A DNA stretch of 64,000 nt, taken from Streptomyces sp. NRRL F-6492. Its GTDB lineage: Bacteria > Actinomycetota > Actinomycetes > Streptomycetales > Streptomycetaceae. The notes beneath the pieces were generated by a model. The model saw only the letters and a list, made by a program, of their open reading frames with translations. It did not search any database and had not been told where the DNA came from. The number at the start of each line of letters is the position of its first letter. The stretch's first letter is position 1. Below, in pieces: positions 8,533-17,708 of this stretch. A program made the translations under genes and the position numbers. Location of the stretch: the NCBI RefSeq assembly GCF_001280125.1, contig NZ_LGEG01000024.1, forward strand, positions 1 to 64,000. The letters are read 5' to 3'.

Positions 8533-8561
8533 ACAACGAGCGGCGCGGCACTTGGGTTACG
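8533..8561 (-). promoter_or_regulatory. Candidate ECF (sigma-BldN type) promoter of rsbN
   Basis: Read on the minus strand, CGTAAC (8561-8556), a 17-base spacer and CGTTGT (8538-8533) lie about 130 bases before the rsbN start. AAC in the -35 and CGT in the -10 are typical of ECF sigma factors, and rsbN is a known BldN target. The rest of 8403-8797 contains no gene. It holds a G-rich purine tract near 8630-8672 and two 14-base copies of CGCCGGTTCGGCGG 18 bases apart (8737 and 8755). Confidence 0.5.
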
Positions 8562-8797
8562 CGCGAGAGATGATCGGACCAGTGCGTCACTGAGGCGTCA
8601 CCGACTGTGAGTTGGACGGGGGTCGTGGGGACGTGTGGGGGGAGTGAGGGGAATGGGGGAGAAGGAGGGACGGCCGCGGACCGGGGCGCGTGGGGGGCGC
8701 CGGGCGGTCGGCGGGGGGCGTCCGGTCGGCGCGCGCCGCCGGTTCGGCGGGCATCGCCGGTTCGGCGGACGCCACCGGGCCGGCGGGCGCCGCCGCG

Positions 8798-9583
8798 TCA
8801 GCGGGCGTCGTCCGGAAGGAGGCGGGCCAGGGTGCGGACCGCCCGGTACTGGAGGGTCTTGATCGCCCCCTCGTTCTTCCCCATGACGCGAGCGGTCTCG
8901 GCGACCGAGAGGCCCTGGAGGAAGCGCAGGGTCACGCACTCCTGCTGCTGGGGGTTGAGGCGGCGGACCGCGTCGAGGAGGGCGGCGTTGGAGAGGGACT
9001 CCAGGACGGAGTCCTCCGGGCTGCGTTCCACCTCGTTGGCGTCGAGCATCTCGCCGGTGGTGACCTCCAGGCGGAACCGGCTGGACTTGAAGTGGTCGGC
9101 GACCAGGTTCCGGGCGATGGTGACGAGCCAGGCGCCGAAGTCGCGGCCCTGCCAGGTGAAGGTGGAGATCCGGCGCAGGGCGCGCAGGAACGTCTCGCTG
9201 GTGAGGTCCTCCGCCGTCGCCTTCCCGCCGACGCGGTAGTAGATGTAGCGGTAGACCGTGTCGCTGTACTGGTCGTACAGGCGGCCGAAGGCCTCGGCCT
9301 CGCCCGCCTGGGCGCGCTCGACGAGGTCCATCATGCGGGCGCTGTCGCTGTCCGCGGTGGGACGGCGGGCGGGGGCCGAGGCTCCGGAACGGGCGCCGCG
9401 TCTGCCCACGGCGGCGCTGCCGTCGGCCAGGGCGTAGCAAGGTCCGACGGGTGCCGGTGCGGCGAAGGCGAAGGCGGGGACGGGGCCGGCGTACGCGGTG
9501 GGGACGAAGCCGCGCAAGTGGTCGAGGACCGTTGCGCGCAGCGTAGCCAGGCCCGAGGTGTCAACCCCGACGTGTGGGTACAC
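8798..9583 (-). CDS. bldN: ECF sigma factor BldN
   Basis: A 261-residue ECF sigma factor. Region 2 (about residues 85-150) contains the YRYIYYRV and AEDLTSETFLRAL core and -10 recognition segments. Region 4 near the C-terminus has the HTH around LSVAETARVMGKNEGAIKTL. The N-terminal ~84 residues, Ala/Pro-rich and without sigma homology, match the pro-sequence known to be removed from S. coelicolor BldN. The GTG start at 9583 follows GGGAG by five bases. BldN drives bldM, rsbN and chaplin/rodlin genes for aerial hyphae. Here it is followed by rsbN in the same direction. Confidence 0.94.
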   Translation of the reverse strand: MYPHVGVDTSGLATLRATVLDHLRGFVPTAYAGPVPAFAFAAPAPVGPCYALADGSAAVGRRGARSGASAPARRPTADSDSARMMDLVERAQAGEAEAFGRLYDQYSDTVYRYIYYRVGGKATAEDLTSETFLRALRRISTFTWQGRDFGAWLVTIARNLVADHFKSSRFRLEVTTGEMLDANEVERSPEDSVLESLSNAALLDAVRRLNPQQQECVTLRFLQGLSVAETARVMGKNEGAIKTLQYRAVRTLARLLPDDAR

Positions 9584-10008
9584 GGGACTCCCAGAGGCAG
9601 AGCTTCCATCACGTGCAGTGCGGGACCGTTCACCCGTCGTAGCGACGTGAGGGGTCCTTTGTGCGTCTGAGGAGAATAACGCTTCGTACAGGCAGCGCTA
9701 CACCCAGTTGCAGAAATCGCCGGTTCCGTCGTATCTGTTACTGCTTGCAGTCGGATCAAGGTCCAGTTGGTGACTGGTTGTTGATCGGTCTGCTTTCGAA
9801 TGTGATCACGTGCACGTTGCGTTGTGCTCAAGTGAGAGATGCGCGAGTGATCCGGGCCGCTGCGGGGTAAGGGCCCGGGAATGCCCGGGAGTCGACCTGT
9901 GCGGTGCTGTTCGACCACGGACGGGTGAGGGCGCCCGGTCCGGGGTTGTCGCAGATGATCGCAGCCGAAACGTATCGGCAGCTCAGGGGCGGCGGAGGGC
10001 GCCCGGAG
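9584..10008 (-). promoter_or_regulatory. Long bldN upstream region
   Basis: 425 bases without a gene between the HAD-IB phosphatase and bldN, clearly less GC-rich than the flanking genes. It contains a perfect GTGATCAC palindrome (9802-9809) and two AGTGA direct repeats (9831 and 9846). bldN is a known BldD target in S. coelicolor, and BldD boxes contain AGTGA/TCAC half-sites, so this is where I would expect its operator. I cannot identify a complete BldD box with certainty. Confidence 0.5.
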
Positions 10009-10950
10009 TCAGTGGCGGCGGCGGTGCAGGGCGACCGCGGCGGCCGTGCCGCCGGCCAGCGCGCCCAGGCCCGCGGCGGCGGGGATGCCGACCTTGGCGG
10101 CCTTGCGCCCGGTCCGGTAGTCGCGCAGCCGCCACTCCCGGTCCTTGGCGTGCCTGCGGAGCTTGGTGTCCGGGTTGATCGCGTACGGGTGCCCGACGAG
10201 CGAGAGCATCGGGATGTCGTTGTGCGAGTCGCTGTACGCGGCGCAGCGGCCCAGGTCGAGGCCCTCCGCGCCGGCGAGGGCCCGCACCGCCTCGGCCTTG
10301 GCCGGTCCGTGCAGGGGCTCGCCGACCAGCCTGCCGGTGTAGACGCCGTCGACGGACTCGGCGACCGTGCCGAGCGCGCCGGTCAGGCCGAGCCGGCGGG
10401 CGATGATCGTGGCCGTCTCGACCGGGGCGGCCGTGACGAGCCACACCTTCTGGCCCGCGTCCAGGTGCGCCTGGGCGAGGCCGCGGGTCCCGGGCCAGAT
10501 CCGGTCGGCCATGTACTCGTCGTAGATCTCCTCGCCGATGCTCATCAGTTCGGAGACGCGGTGGCCCTTGACGATGGACAGGGCGCTTTCGCGGGCGTCC
10601 TGCATGTGCTCGGGGTCCTCGACGCCGGCGAGCCGGAACCAGGCCTGCTGCCAGGCGAAGCGGGCGAGCTCGCGGCGCTGGAAGAACTTCCGCTTGTACA
10701 GGCCGCGGCCGAAGTGGAAGATCGCGGCGCCCTGCATCACGGTGTTGTCGAGGTCGAAGAAGGCGGCCGCCCGCACGTCGCCGACGACCGGGAAATCGGG
10801 CTCGGCGGGGGGGACGGCCGAGGCCTCCTCCCGCTCCCGTTCCAGCTGGAGCGAGGTCTTGCGCGCTGCCTCGGCAGCGGCCTCGCCTGCGAGGACGCTG
10901 CGCGCGGTGGCGGAGCGCCTACGAGGGGTGAGCCATCCCAGAGCGGCCAT
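10009..10950 (-). CDS. HAD-IB family phosphatase (SerB1/CicA-like) with C-terminal membrane tail
   Basis: A 313-residue HAD subfamily IB hydrolase. Motif I is FFDLDNT (D66 nucleophile, D68), motif II the VTAAP segment, and motif IV the [10 protein letters not shown] acid box. The cap lies between I and II. The last ~25 residues are a hydrophobic Gly/Ala-rich segment ending RRRH, a likely tail anchor. HAD-IB enzymes dephosphorylate phosphoserine or lysophospholipid-type substrates; the substrate here is unknown. Related SerB1 genes occupy the same neighbourhood in mycobacteria. The ATG follows TATGCT by six bases on the minus strand, without a ribosome site, so it may be leaderless. Confidence 0.88.
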   Translation of the reverse strand: MAALGWLTPRRRSATARSVLAGEAAAEAARKTSLQLEREREEASAVPPAEPDFPVVGDVRAAAFFDLDNTVMQGAAIFHFGRGLYKRKFFQRRELARFAWQQAWFRLAGVEDPEHMQDARESALSIVKGHRVSELMSIGEEIYDEYMADRIWPGTRGLAQAHLDAGQKVWLVTAAPVETATIIARRLGLTGALGTVAESVDGVYTGRLVGEPLHGPAKAEAVRALAGAEGLDLGRCAAYSDSHNDIPMLSLVGHPYAINPDTKLRRHAKDREWRLRDYRTGRKAAKVGIPAAAGLGALAGGTAAAVALHRRRH

Positions 10951-11158
10951 GCCGTGAGCATAGCCAGTCTGTTCGGTACTTCCCGACTTGTGACGATGCC
11001 GCGGCGTGAACAGTGCGGGGCCCTCCTGTCGATCGGGTCACGTCCGGGCGCGTCCGTCCGGGGGCGCCGGTCCGTCCGGGTGCCGGGACCTCCGCGCGCC
11101 GGGCCGTCCGCGCGCCGGGCCGTCCGGGGTTCCGTCGCGGCGGGACAGAATGGGCGCC

Positions 11159-11428
11159 ATGTTCGGACGGAAGAAGAAGGCGGACGCCGGGGCGCGGACC
11201 GTGACCCTGATCGGCAGGCCGGGCTGCCACCTCTGCGACGACGCGAGGGCGGTGGTCGAGGCCGTGTGCGCGGAGACGGGGGCCTCCTGGGAGGAGAAGG
11301 ACATCACCCGCGACGAGGAGCTGTACCGGGCGTACTGGGAGCAGGTTCCCGTCGTCCTGGTCGACGGGGAGCAGCACACCTTCTGGCGTGTGGACGCCGA
11401 CCGGCTCCGGCGCGAACTGGGCGCATGA
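11159..11428 (+). CDS. Glutaredoxin-like (DUF836) protein
   Basis: A small thioredoxin-fold protein of about 89 residues. After a Lys-rich N-terminus, strand 1 leads to the GRPGCHLCDDA redox motif (Cys-His-Leu-Cys); then come helix 1, the EKDITRDEEL segment and the cis-proline region QVPVVLVDG. It should be a cytosolic dithiol oxidoreductase. Two starts are possible, ATG 11150 and ATG 11159; neither has an ideal ribosome site. Its position just ahead of the rex-hem operon is conserved, since a glutaredoxin-like gene also precedes hemA in mycobacteria. This hints at a role in redox or heme metabolism. Confidence 0.88.
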   Translation: MFGRKKKADAGARTVTLIGRPGCHLCDDARAVVEAVCAETGASWEEKDITRDEELYRAYWEQVPVVLVDGEQHTFWRVDADRLRRELGA

Positions 11429-11605
11429 CCGGAACCCGGTTACCATCATGGACGTTTTGTTGGGTTTCGGGGGCGTCACCGTGAGGAGAGTGTGCGGCTT
11501 TGCCCCCTTCGGGTTCTCAACGCGTCGCGCTCCTCCGCGGTTCCACGGCAACGGGAACCGGCCGCGTGACCCCGGTCACTTTGGCCGGACAAAACGGACA
11601 CCATC

Positions 11606-11625
11606 TTTGTGCACGCGTTCACAAA
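11606..11625 (+). promoter_or_regulatory. Rex operator (ROP)
   Basis: TTGTGCACGCGTTCACAA at 11607-11624 fits the Rex consensus TTGTGAAnnnnTTCACAA with one mismatch, and T/A extends the symmetry at both ends. It lies 76 bases before the rex start, as expected for the autoregulated rex-hemACD promoter. Rex releases this site when NADH/NAD rises under oxygen limitation. Confidence 0.92.
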
Positions 11626-11700
11626 GACATAGCCTGCATTCGACGGGGCGGTCTTGGGACATACGGCCGCCTGCAGCCCCGCTCATCCCGCAGGAGCACC

Positions 11701-12489
11701 GTGGCAACTGGCCGAACTCACCGACCGGCGACCCGTAGCCGAGGAATTCCCGAGGCCACCGTCGCCCGGCTTCCGCTGTATCTGCGCGCGCTGACCGCGC
11801 TCTCGGAGCGCTCCGTACCCACGGTCTCCTCCGAGGAGCTCGCGGCCGCGGCGGGCGTCAACTCCGCGAAGCTGCGCAAGGACTTCAGCTACCTCGGCTC
11901 CTACGGCACCCGCGGGGTCGGCTACGACGTCGAGTACCTCGTCTACCAGATCTCCCGCGAGCTGGGCCTCACCCAGGACTGGCCCGTCGTCATCGTCGGC
12001 ATCGGCAACCTCGGAGCCGCGCTCGCCGGTTACGGCGGCTTCGCCTCGCGCGGCTTCCGCGTCGCCGCGCTGATCGACGCCGACCCCGCCATGACCGGCA
12101 GGCCCGTCGCCGGCATCCCCGTCCAGCACAGCGACGACCTCGAGCGGATCATCGAGGAGGACGGCGTCTCCATCGGCGTCATCGCCACCCCGGCCGGCGT
12201 CGCCCAGCAGGTCTGCGACCGCCTCGTGGCCGCCGGCGTCACCTCCATCCTGAACTTCGCCCCGACCGTCCTCTCCGTGCCCGACGGCGTCGACGTGCGC
12301 AAGGTCGACCTCTCCATCGAGCTCCAGATCCTCGCCTTCCACGAGCAGCGCAAGGCCGGCGAGGACGCCGGGGCCGACGGCGACGCGGAGCACACCCCCG
12401 CCGCCGCACCGCCCGCCCCCCGCGGCACCACCGGCGGCGGCACCCGCAAGGGACCCGACGGGGACGTCCCCGCCGTGATGCCGGCATGA
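11701..12489 (+). CDS. rex: Redox-sensing transcriptional repressor Rex
   Basis: A 262-residue Rex repressor. The N-terminal winged helix (about residues 15-85) includes SEELAAAAGVNSAKLRKDFS. The C-terminal Rossmann domain has the VGIGNLGAALA nucleotide loop and an acidic residue after strand 2 (ALIDADP) for NAD(H). The C-terminal ~40 residues are an Ala/Pro/Gly-rich tail not needed for the fold. The start is GTG 11701 after AGGAG; a longer reading frame upstream would run through the operator and is rejected. Rex represses respiratory genes when NADH is low. The stop overlaps the hemA start by ATGA. Confidence 0.96.
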   Translation: MATGRTHRPATRSRGIPEATVARLPLYLRALTALSERSVPTVSSEELAAAAGVNSAKLRKDFSYLGSYGTRGVGYDVEYLVYQISRELGLTQDWPVVIVGIGNLGAALAGYGGFASRGFRVAALIDADPAMTGRPVAGIPVQHSDDLERIIEEDGVSIGVIATPAGVAQQVCDRLVAAGVTSILNFAPTVLSVPDGVDVRKVDLSIELQILAFHEQRKAGEDAGADGDAEHTPAAAPPAPRGTTGGGTRKGPDGDVPAVMPA

Positions 12490-13841
12490 GCCTCCTCGTC
12501 GTCGGACTCAGCCACCGCAGCGCCCCCGTATCCATCCTGGAGCGGGCCTCCCTGCCGGCGGACACCCGCACCAAGCTCCTCCAGGACACCCTCGCCGCCG
12601 AACCGGCCACCGAGGGCACCGTCCTGGCCACCTGCAACCGCATCGAGCTCTACGCCGACGTCGACAAGTTCCACGCCGGCGTCGCCGAGCTGTCCACGCT
12701 CCTCGCCCAGCACAGCGGCGTCGGCCTGGACGAGCTCACCCCCTACCTCTACGTGCACTACGAGGACCGGGCCGTCCACCACCTCTTCTCGGTGGCCTGC
12801 GGTCTGGACTCCATGGTCGTCGGCGAGGGCCAGATCCTCGGCCAGATCAAGGACGCCCTCGCCCTCGGCCAGGACCTCCACACCGCGGGACGCCTCCTCA
12901 ACGACCTCTTCCAGCAGGCCCTGCGGGTCGGCAAGCGCGCCCACAGCGAGACCGGCATCGACCGGGCCGGACAGTCGCTCGTCACCTTCGGCCTGGAACA
13001 GCTCGCCGACGGCGAGGACGTCGAGACCTGGGCCAAGGGCAAGAAGGCCCTCGTCATCGGCGCCGGCTCGATGTCCTCCCTGGCCGCCGCCACCCTCGCC
13101 CGCGCCGGCGTCGCCGAGATCGTCGTCGCCAACCGCACCCTCGCCCGCGCCGAGCGGCTCGCCCGGATCCTGAGCGAGCCCGGCGGCACGGGAGTCGCCG
13201 CACGCGCGGCCGAGATGGTTGCCGTCGGCGACGAACTGGACCGCGCCGACATCGTCGTCTCCTGTACCGGCGCCACCGGACTCGTCCTCACCGGCGACGG
13301 CGTCGCGACCGCCGTACGGGACCGCGAGGCCCCCCTCGCCCTGCTCGACCTCGCCATGCCCCGCGACATCGACGCCGCCGCCCACCGCGTCCCCGGCGTC
13401 CGGCTCGTCGACATCGAGTCGCTCGCCGAGGCCTCCGCCGACGCGCCCATGGCCGCCGACGTCGACCAGGTCCGGGCCATCGTCTCCGACGAGGTCGCCG
13501 CCTTCGGCGCCGCCCAGCGCGCCGCCCACATCACCCCCACCGTCGTCGCCCTGCGCGCCATGGCCGCCGACGTCGTGACCACCGAGGTCGCACGCCTCGA
13601 AGGCCGCCTCCCCGGCCTCGACGAGAAGCAGCGCGCCGAGATCACCCAGACCGTGCGCCGCGTGGTCGACAAGCTCCTGCACGCGCCGACCGTGCGGGTC
13701 AAGCAGCTCGCCAGCGAGCCCGGCGGCGCCGGGTACGCGGACGCGCTGCGGACACTCTTCGACCTCGACCCGGAGACGGTCGCCGCCGTCAGCCGGGCCG
13801 ACCTGAATGACGCCGACGTCAAGAACCGAGGGCGAGTATGA
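12486..13841 (+). CDS. hemA: Glutamyl-tRNA reductase
   Basis: A 451-residue enzyme for the first committed step of C5-pathway tetrapyrrole synthesis, reducing glutamyl-tRNA to glutamate-1-semialdehyde with NADPH. The N-terminal domain has GLSHRSAP and the catalytic Cys50 in ATCNRIELY. The DSMVVGEGQILGQIK block, the Rossmann segment VIGAGSMSSLAA and the C-terminal dimerisation helix follow. Length is normal. It is coupled by ATGA overlaps to rex upstream and hemC downstream, so its expression follows the Rex operator. The product is the substrate of HemL, whose gene is about 27 kb away at 40204. Confidence 0.97.
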   Translation: MSLLVVGLSHRSAPVSILERASLPADTRTKLLQDTLAAEPATEGTVLATCNRIELYADVDKFHAGVAELSTLLAQHSGVGLDELTPYLYVHYEDRAVHHLFSVACGLDSMVVGEGQILGQIKDALALGQDLHTAGRLLNDLFQQALRVGKRAHSETGIDRAGQSLVTFGLEQLADGEDVETWAKGKKALVIGAGSMSSLAAATLARAGVAEIVVANRTLARAERLARILSEPGGTGVAARAAEMVAVGDELDRADIVVSCTGATGLVLTGDGVATAVRDREAPLALLDLAMPRDIDAAAHRVPGVRLVDIESLAEASADAPMAADVDQVRAIVSDEVAAFGAAQRAAHITPTVVALRAMAADVVTTEVARLEGRLPGLDEKQRAEITQTVRRVVDKLLHAPTVRVKQLASEPGGAGYADALRTLFDLDPETVAAVSRADLNDADVKNRGRV

Positions 13842-14824
13842 CCGAGAGGGCACTGAGGCTCGGGACCAGGCGCAGCAAGCTCGCCATGGCCCAGTCCGGG
13901 CACGTGGCCGAAGCCGTACGGCAGCTGACCGGCCGGCCCGTCGAGCTCGTGGAGATCACGACGTACGGGGACACCTCCCGCGAGCACCTCGCGCAGATCG
14001 GCGGCACCGGCGTCTTCGTCGCCGCCCTGCGCGACGCGCTGCTCGCCGGCGAGGTGGACTTCGCCGTCCACTCGCTGAAGGACCTGCCGACCACTCCGCA
14101 CCCCGACCTGGTCGTGGCCGCGATCCCCCGCCGCGAGGACCCCCGCGACGTACTGATCGCCCCCGCCGGCATCACGCTGGACCGGCTGCCCGCGGGCGCC
14201 CGGGTCGGCACCGGCTCGCCGCGCCGCATGGCCCAGCTCCACGCCTACGCGCGCAGCCACGGCCTGGAGATCACCTGCGTCCCGATCCGGGGCAACATCG
14301 ACACCCGGGTCGGCTACGTCCGCGGCGGAGAGCTCGACGCGGTGGTCCTCGCCGCGGCCGGACTCAACCGCATCGGCGGCACCGAGGAGCTCACCGGCTC
14401 CCTGAGCGCCGACCGCCTCCCGGTCGACGTCGTGCTGCCCGCCCCCGGCCAGGGGGCCCTCGCCGTCGAGTGTCCGGCGTCCGACGCCGGACTCGTCGCC
14501 GCGCTCGCCGCTCTCGACGACCCGCACACGCGGGCCGCCGTGACCGCCGAGCGTTCCCTGCTCGCCGCCCTGGAGGCCGGCTGTTCCGCACCCGTGGGTG
14601 CGCTCGCCGACCTGCTGGCCGACGACCCCGGTCACGGGCAGGCTGTCACCGAAATGCGCCTGCGCGGCGTCGTCGGCACCACCGACGGCTCGACGCTGGT
14701 GCAGCTGTCCACCACCGGACCCGTACCCACCTCGCACGACGAGGCCATGGCGCTCGGACGCGTACTCGCGGACGAGATGCTCGCCAAGGGTGCGGCCGGT
14801 CTTATGGGGGAGCGAGCACTTTGA
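13838..14824 (+). CDS. hemC: Hydroxymethylbilane synthase (porphobilinogen deaminase)
   Basis: A 328-residue enzyme that polymerises four porphobilinogens into hydroxymethylbilane. It starts with the family signature LGTRRSKLAMAQ. The HSLKDLPT block carries the catalytic Asp region, and Cys249 in LEAGCSAPVG should hold the dipyrromethane cofactor. It is slightly longer than E. coli HemC (about 313). It begins by ATGA overlap with hemA and ends by a TTGA overlap with the TTG start of hemD, so rex-hemA-hemC-hemD is one tightly coupled transcript. Confidence 0.97.
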   Translation: MTERALRLGTRRSKLAMAQSGHVAEAVRQLTGRPVELVEITTYGDTSREHLAQIGGTGVFVAALRDALLAGEVDFAVHSLKDLPTTPHPDLVVAAIPRREDPRDVLIAPAGITLDRLPAGARVGTGSPRRMAQLHAYARSHGLEITCVPIRGNIDTRVGYVRGGELDAVVLAAAGLNRIGGTEELTGSLSADRLPVDVVLPAPGQGALAVECPASDAGLVAALAALDDPHTRAAVTAERSLLAALEAGCSAPVGALADLLADDPGHGQAVTEMRLRGVVGTTDGSTLVQLSTTGPVPTSHDEAMALGRVLADEMLAKGAAGLMGERAL

Positions 14825-16491
14825 ACCCCACCAGCCCGACCACCAGCCCCCTGTCCCCGCCCTTCGCGGGCCACGGACACGTCACGTTCCTCGGCGCGGG
14901 ACCGGGTGACCCCGGACTCCTGACCCTCAGGGCCGTCGAGGCCCTCGCGGGGGCGGACGTCCTGATCGCCGAGCCGGAGGTCCTCGACGTCGTCCGCGGC
15001 CATGCGCGCGCGGGGGTGAGCACGCCGGAGCTGGCGGTCGTCGACGAGGCGTCAACAGCCGCCGGAGTCCCCGTGTTGAGGGACGCGGCCAATCTTGTCA
15101 TGGAGGCCGCGAGGGGCGGCAGGCGGGTCGTCCGCGCGGTGACCGGCGACCCCGGCCTCGACGGCAACGCCGGAGCCGAGATGCTCGCCTGCGCCGCCGA
15201 GGGCATCCCCTTCGAGATCGTCCCCGGCGTCGCCACCGCCGTCGGCGTCCCCGCCTACGCCGGCGTCCCGCTGCGCGACGCCCGGGGCACCGACGTGCGC
15301 TTCGTCGACGCCCGCAGCGCCGACGAGCGGTGCTGGGCCGAGGTCGGCGCCTCCGACGGCACCGTCGTCGTCTCCACCACCCTCGACTCGGTGGCCGCCG
15401 CCGCCGGCGAGCTGGTGGCGGCCGGCCGCAAGCCGGACACCCCGCTTACCGTCACGATCGCCGGCACGACCACCCGCCAGCGGACCTGGAACGCCACCCT
15501 CGGCACCATCGCCCAGGTCTTCAAGCAGGGCAAGGTCCTCCCCTCGCCCGAGGGCCACCGGCCGGTCATAGCCGTGGTCGGCGAGCGCAGCGCCCCGGCG
15601 CAGCGGGACCAGCTGTCGTGGTTCGAGTCCAAGCCGCTCTTCGGCTGGCGGGTCCTCGTGCCGCGCACCAAGGAGCAGGCCGCCTCGCTCTCCGACCAGC
15701 TGCGCTCGTACGGCGCCGTGCCGCACGAGGTCCCGACGATCGCCGTCGAACCGCCGCGCACCCCGCAGCAGATGGAGCGCGCGGTCAAGGGCCTGGTCAC
15801 CGGCCGCTACGAGTGGATCGCCTTCACCTCCGTCAACGCCGTCAAGGCCGTGCGCGAGAAGTTCGAGGAGTACGGCCTCGACGCCCGCGCCTTCGCCGGG
15901 ATCAAGGTCGCCGCGGTGGGCGAGCAGACGGCCGCCGCGCTCGTCGACTTCGGCGTCAAGCCCGATCTGGTGCCCAGCGGCGAGCAGTCCGCCGCCGGAC
16001 TCCTGGAGGACTGGCCGCCGTACGACCCGGTCTTCGACCCGATCGACCGCGTCTTCCTGCCGCGCGCCGACATCGCGACCGAGACCCTGGTCGCGGGCCT
16101 CATCGAGCTCGGGTGGGAGGTCGACGACGTCACCGCCTACCGGACCGTACGGGCCTCGCCGCCGCCGGCCGACACCCGCGAGGCGATCAAGGGCGGCGGC
16201 TTCGACGCGGTCCTCTTCACCTCGTCGTCGACCGTGCGGAACCTGGTCGGCATCGCCGGCAAGCCGCACAACGTGACGGTCATCGCCTGCATCGGCCCCG
16301 CCACCGCCAAGACGGCGGAGGAGCACGGCCTGCGGGTCGACGTCCTGTCGCCGGAGCCGTCCGTCCACAAGCTGGCCGAGGCCCTCGCGGACTTCGGCAC
16401 GCGGCGGCGGGAGTCCGCCCTGGAGGCGGGCGACCCGGTCACGCGGCCGAGCGAGCGGCGGCCGGGCGCGAGACGGCGCCGGACGACGTAA
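14821..16491 (+). CDS. hemD: Bifunctional uroporphyrinogen-III C-methyltransferase / uroporphyrinogen-III synthase
   Basis: A 556-residue fusion. The N-terminal half (about residues 15-260) is a tetrapyrrole methylase with the GAGPGDPGLLTLRA loop and the VPGVATAVGVPAYAGVP region. The C-terminal half (about 280-540) is uroporphyrinogen-III synthase, with LVPRTKEQAASL, AFTSVNAV and FTSSSTV segments. The fusion closes the uro'gen-III ring and can direct it to siroheme or cobalamin. The start is TTG 14821, overlapping the hemC stop; an ORF reading 338 codons upstream is just open frame across hemC. The last ~25 residues are a basic tail. A hairpin follows. Confidence 0.95.
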   Translation: MNPTSPTTSPLSPPFAGHGHVTFLGAGPGDPGLLTLRAVEALAGADVLIAEPEVLDVVRGHARAGVSTPELAVVDEASTAAGVPVLRDAANLVMEAARGGRRVVRAVTGDPGLDGNAGAEMLACAAEGIPFEIVPGVATAVGVPAYAGVPLRDARGTDVRFVDARSADERCWAEVGASDGTVVVSTTLDSVAAAAGELVAAGRKPDTPLTVTIAGTTTRQRTWNATLGTIAQVFKQGKVLPSPEGHRPVIAVVGERSAPAQRDQLSWFESKPLFGWRVLVPRTKEQAASLSDQLRSYGAVPHEVPTIAVEPPRTPQQMERAVKGLVTGRYEWIAFTSVNAVKAVREKFEEYGLDARAFAGIKVAAVGEQTAAALVDFGVKPDLVPSGEQSAAGLLEDWPPYDPVFDPIDRVFLPRADIATETLVAGLIELGWEVDDVTAYRTVRASPPPADTREAIKGGGFDAVLFTSSSTVRNLVGIAGKPHNVTVIACIGPATAKTAEEHGLRVDVLSPEPSVHKLAEALADFGTRRRESALEAGDPVTRPSERRPGARRRRTT

Positions 16492-16503
16492 GCGGTTCTC
16501 CGG

Positions 16504-16533
16504 GGTGCGGGTCCCTTTCCAGGGGCCCGCACC
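16504..16533 (+). terminator. Hairpin after hemD
   Basis: GGTGCGGG at 16504-16511 pairs with CCCGCACC at 16526-16533, with a further TCCC/GGGG helix inside and a short loop. No U-tract follows, so it is either a Streptomyces-type hairpin terminator or an RNA 3'-end stabiliser between hemD and hemB. Confidence 0.7.
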
Positions 16534-16614
16534 CTTCGCGTTGTGCGGGAGGGGCTTTTCGCGGCAACACCCTGTCGGCAAGTGCACCGGGCGCGCGGGC
16601 GTAGCCTCGACCGT

Positions 16615-17616
16615 ATGAACTCGTACGGATCCTTTCCCGGGGCGCGCCCGCGGCGGCTGCGGACGACGCCCGCCATGCGGCGGATGGTGGCCGAGACGCG
16701 GCTGCATCCCGCCGACCTGATCCTGCCCGCGTTCGTGCGCGAGGGGATCACCGAGCCCGTGCCGATTGGGGCGATGCCCGGGGTCGTGCAGCACACGCGC
16801 GACACCCTGCGGAAGGCCGCCGTGGAGGCGCTGGAGGCCGGGGTCTCCGGGATCATGCTCTTCGGCGTGCCCGAGGACGCGAAGAAGGACGCCGCCGGCA
16901 CCGCCGGGACCGACCCCGACGGGATCCTCCAGGTCGCGATCCGGGACGTGCGGGCCGAGGTCGGCGACGACCTCGTGATCATGTCCGACCTGTGCCTCGA
17001 CGAGTTCACCGACCACGGCCACTGCGGCGTCCTCGACGCCGAAGGGCGGGTCGACAACGACGCCACGCTGGAGCGCTACGCCGAGATGGCCCAGGTCCAG
17101 GCCGACGCCGGCGTCCACGTCGTCGGCCCCTCCGGGATGATGGACGGCCAGGTCGGCGTGGTCCGCGACGCCCTGGACACCATCGGCAAGGAGGACGTCG
17201 CGATCCTCGCGTACACCGCGAAGTACTCCTCCGCCTTCTACGGCCCCTTCCGCGAGGCCGTCGGCTCCTCCCTCAAGGGCGACCGCAAGACCTACCAGCA
17301 GGACCCGGCCAACCTCCGCGAGTCGATGCGCGAGCTGGCGCTCGACCTGGAGGAGGGCGCGGACATGGTCATGGTCAAGCCCGCCGGCCCGTACCTCGAC
17401 GTCCTCGCCGAGGTCGCCGCCGCCGTGGACGTGCCCGTCGCCGCGTACCAGATCAGCGGCGAGTACGCGATGGTCGAGGCCGCCGCCGAGAAGGGCTGGA
17501 TCGACCGCGACAAGGCGATCCTGGAGACCCTCACCGGCATCCGCCGGGCCGGCGCGCAGCTGATCCTGACGTACTGGGCGACCGAGGTCGCGCGGAAGCT
17601 CGGCCGCGGCGCCTGA
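16615..17616 (+). CDS. hemB: Delta-aminolevulinic acid dehydratase (porphobilinogen synthase)
   Basis: A 333-residue TIM-barrel enzyme condensing two aminolevulinates into porphobilinogen. The Schiff-base lysines are in AYTAKYSS and MVKPAGPY. The metal-site segment reads [14 protein letters not shown], with C127, D129 and C137. Zinc enzymes usually have three Cys, and magnesium/potassium-type enzymes have Ala/Asp/Asp, so this site is mixed. ATG 16615 follows TAGCCT (16602-16607) by seven bases, with no ribosome site, suggesting a leaderless transcript separate from the Rex-controlled operon. Length is normal. Confidence 0.96.
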   Translation: MNSYGSFPGARPRRLRTTPAMRRMVAETRLHPADLILPAFVREGITEPVPIGAMPGVVQHTRDTLRKAAVEALEAGVSGIMLFGVPEDAKKDAAGTAGTDPDGILQVAIRDVRAEVGDDLVIMSDLCLDEFTDHGHCGVLDAEGRVDNDATLERYAEMAQVQADAGVHVVGPSGMMDGQVGVVRDALDTIGKEDVAILAYTAKYSSAFYGPFREAVGSSLKGDRKTYQQDPANLRESMRELALDLEEGADMVMVKPAGPYLDVLAEVAAAVDVPVAAYQISGEYAMVEAAAEKGWIDRDKAILETLTGIRRAGAQLILTYWATEVARKLGRGA

Positions 17617-17708
17617 CCGACCCGGGCCCGCCTCCTGGCTGGTGGGGGGCCGTCGACCGGCGCACCCTGGAGGAGTAGCCGACAGGTACCTCGCCGGAGG
17701 TGGTCCTC

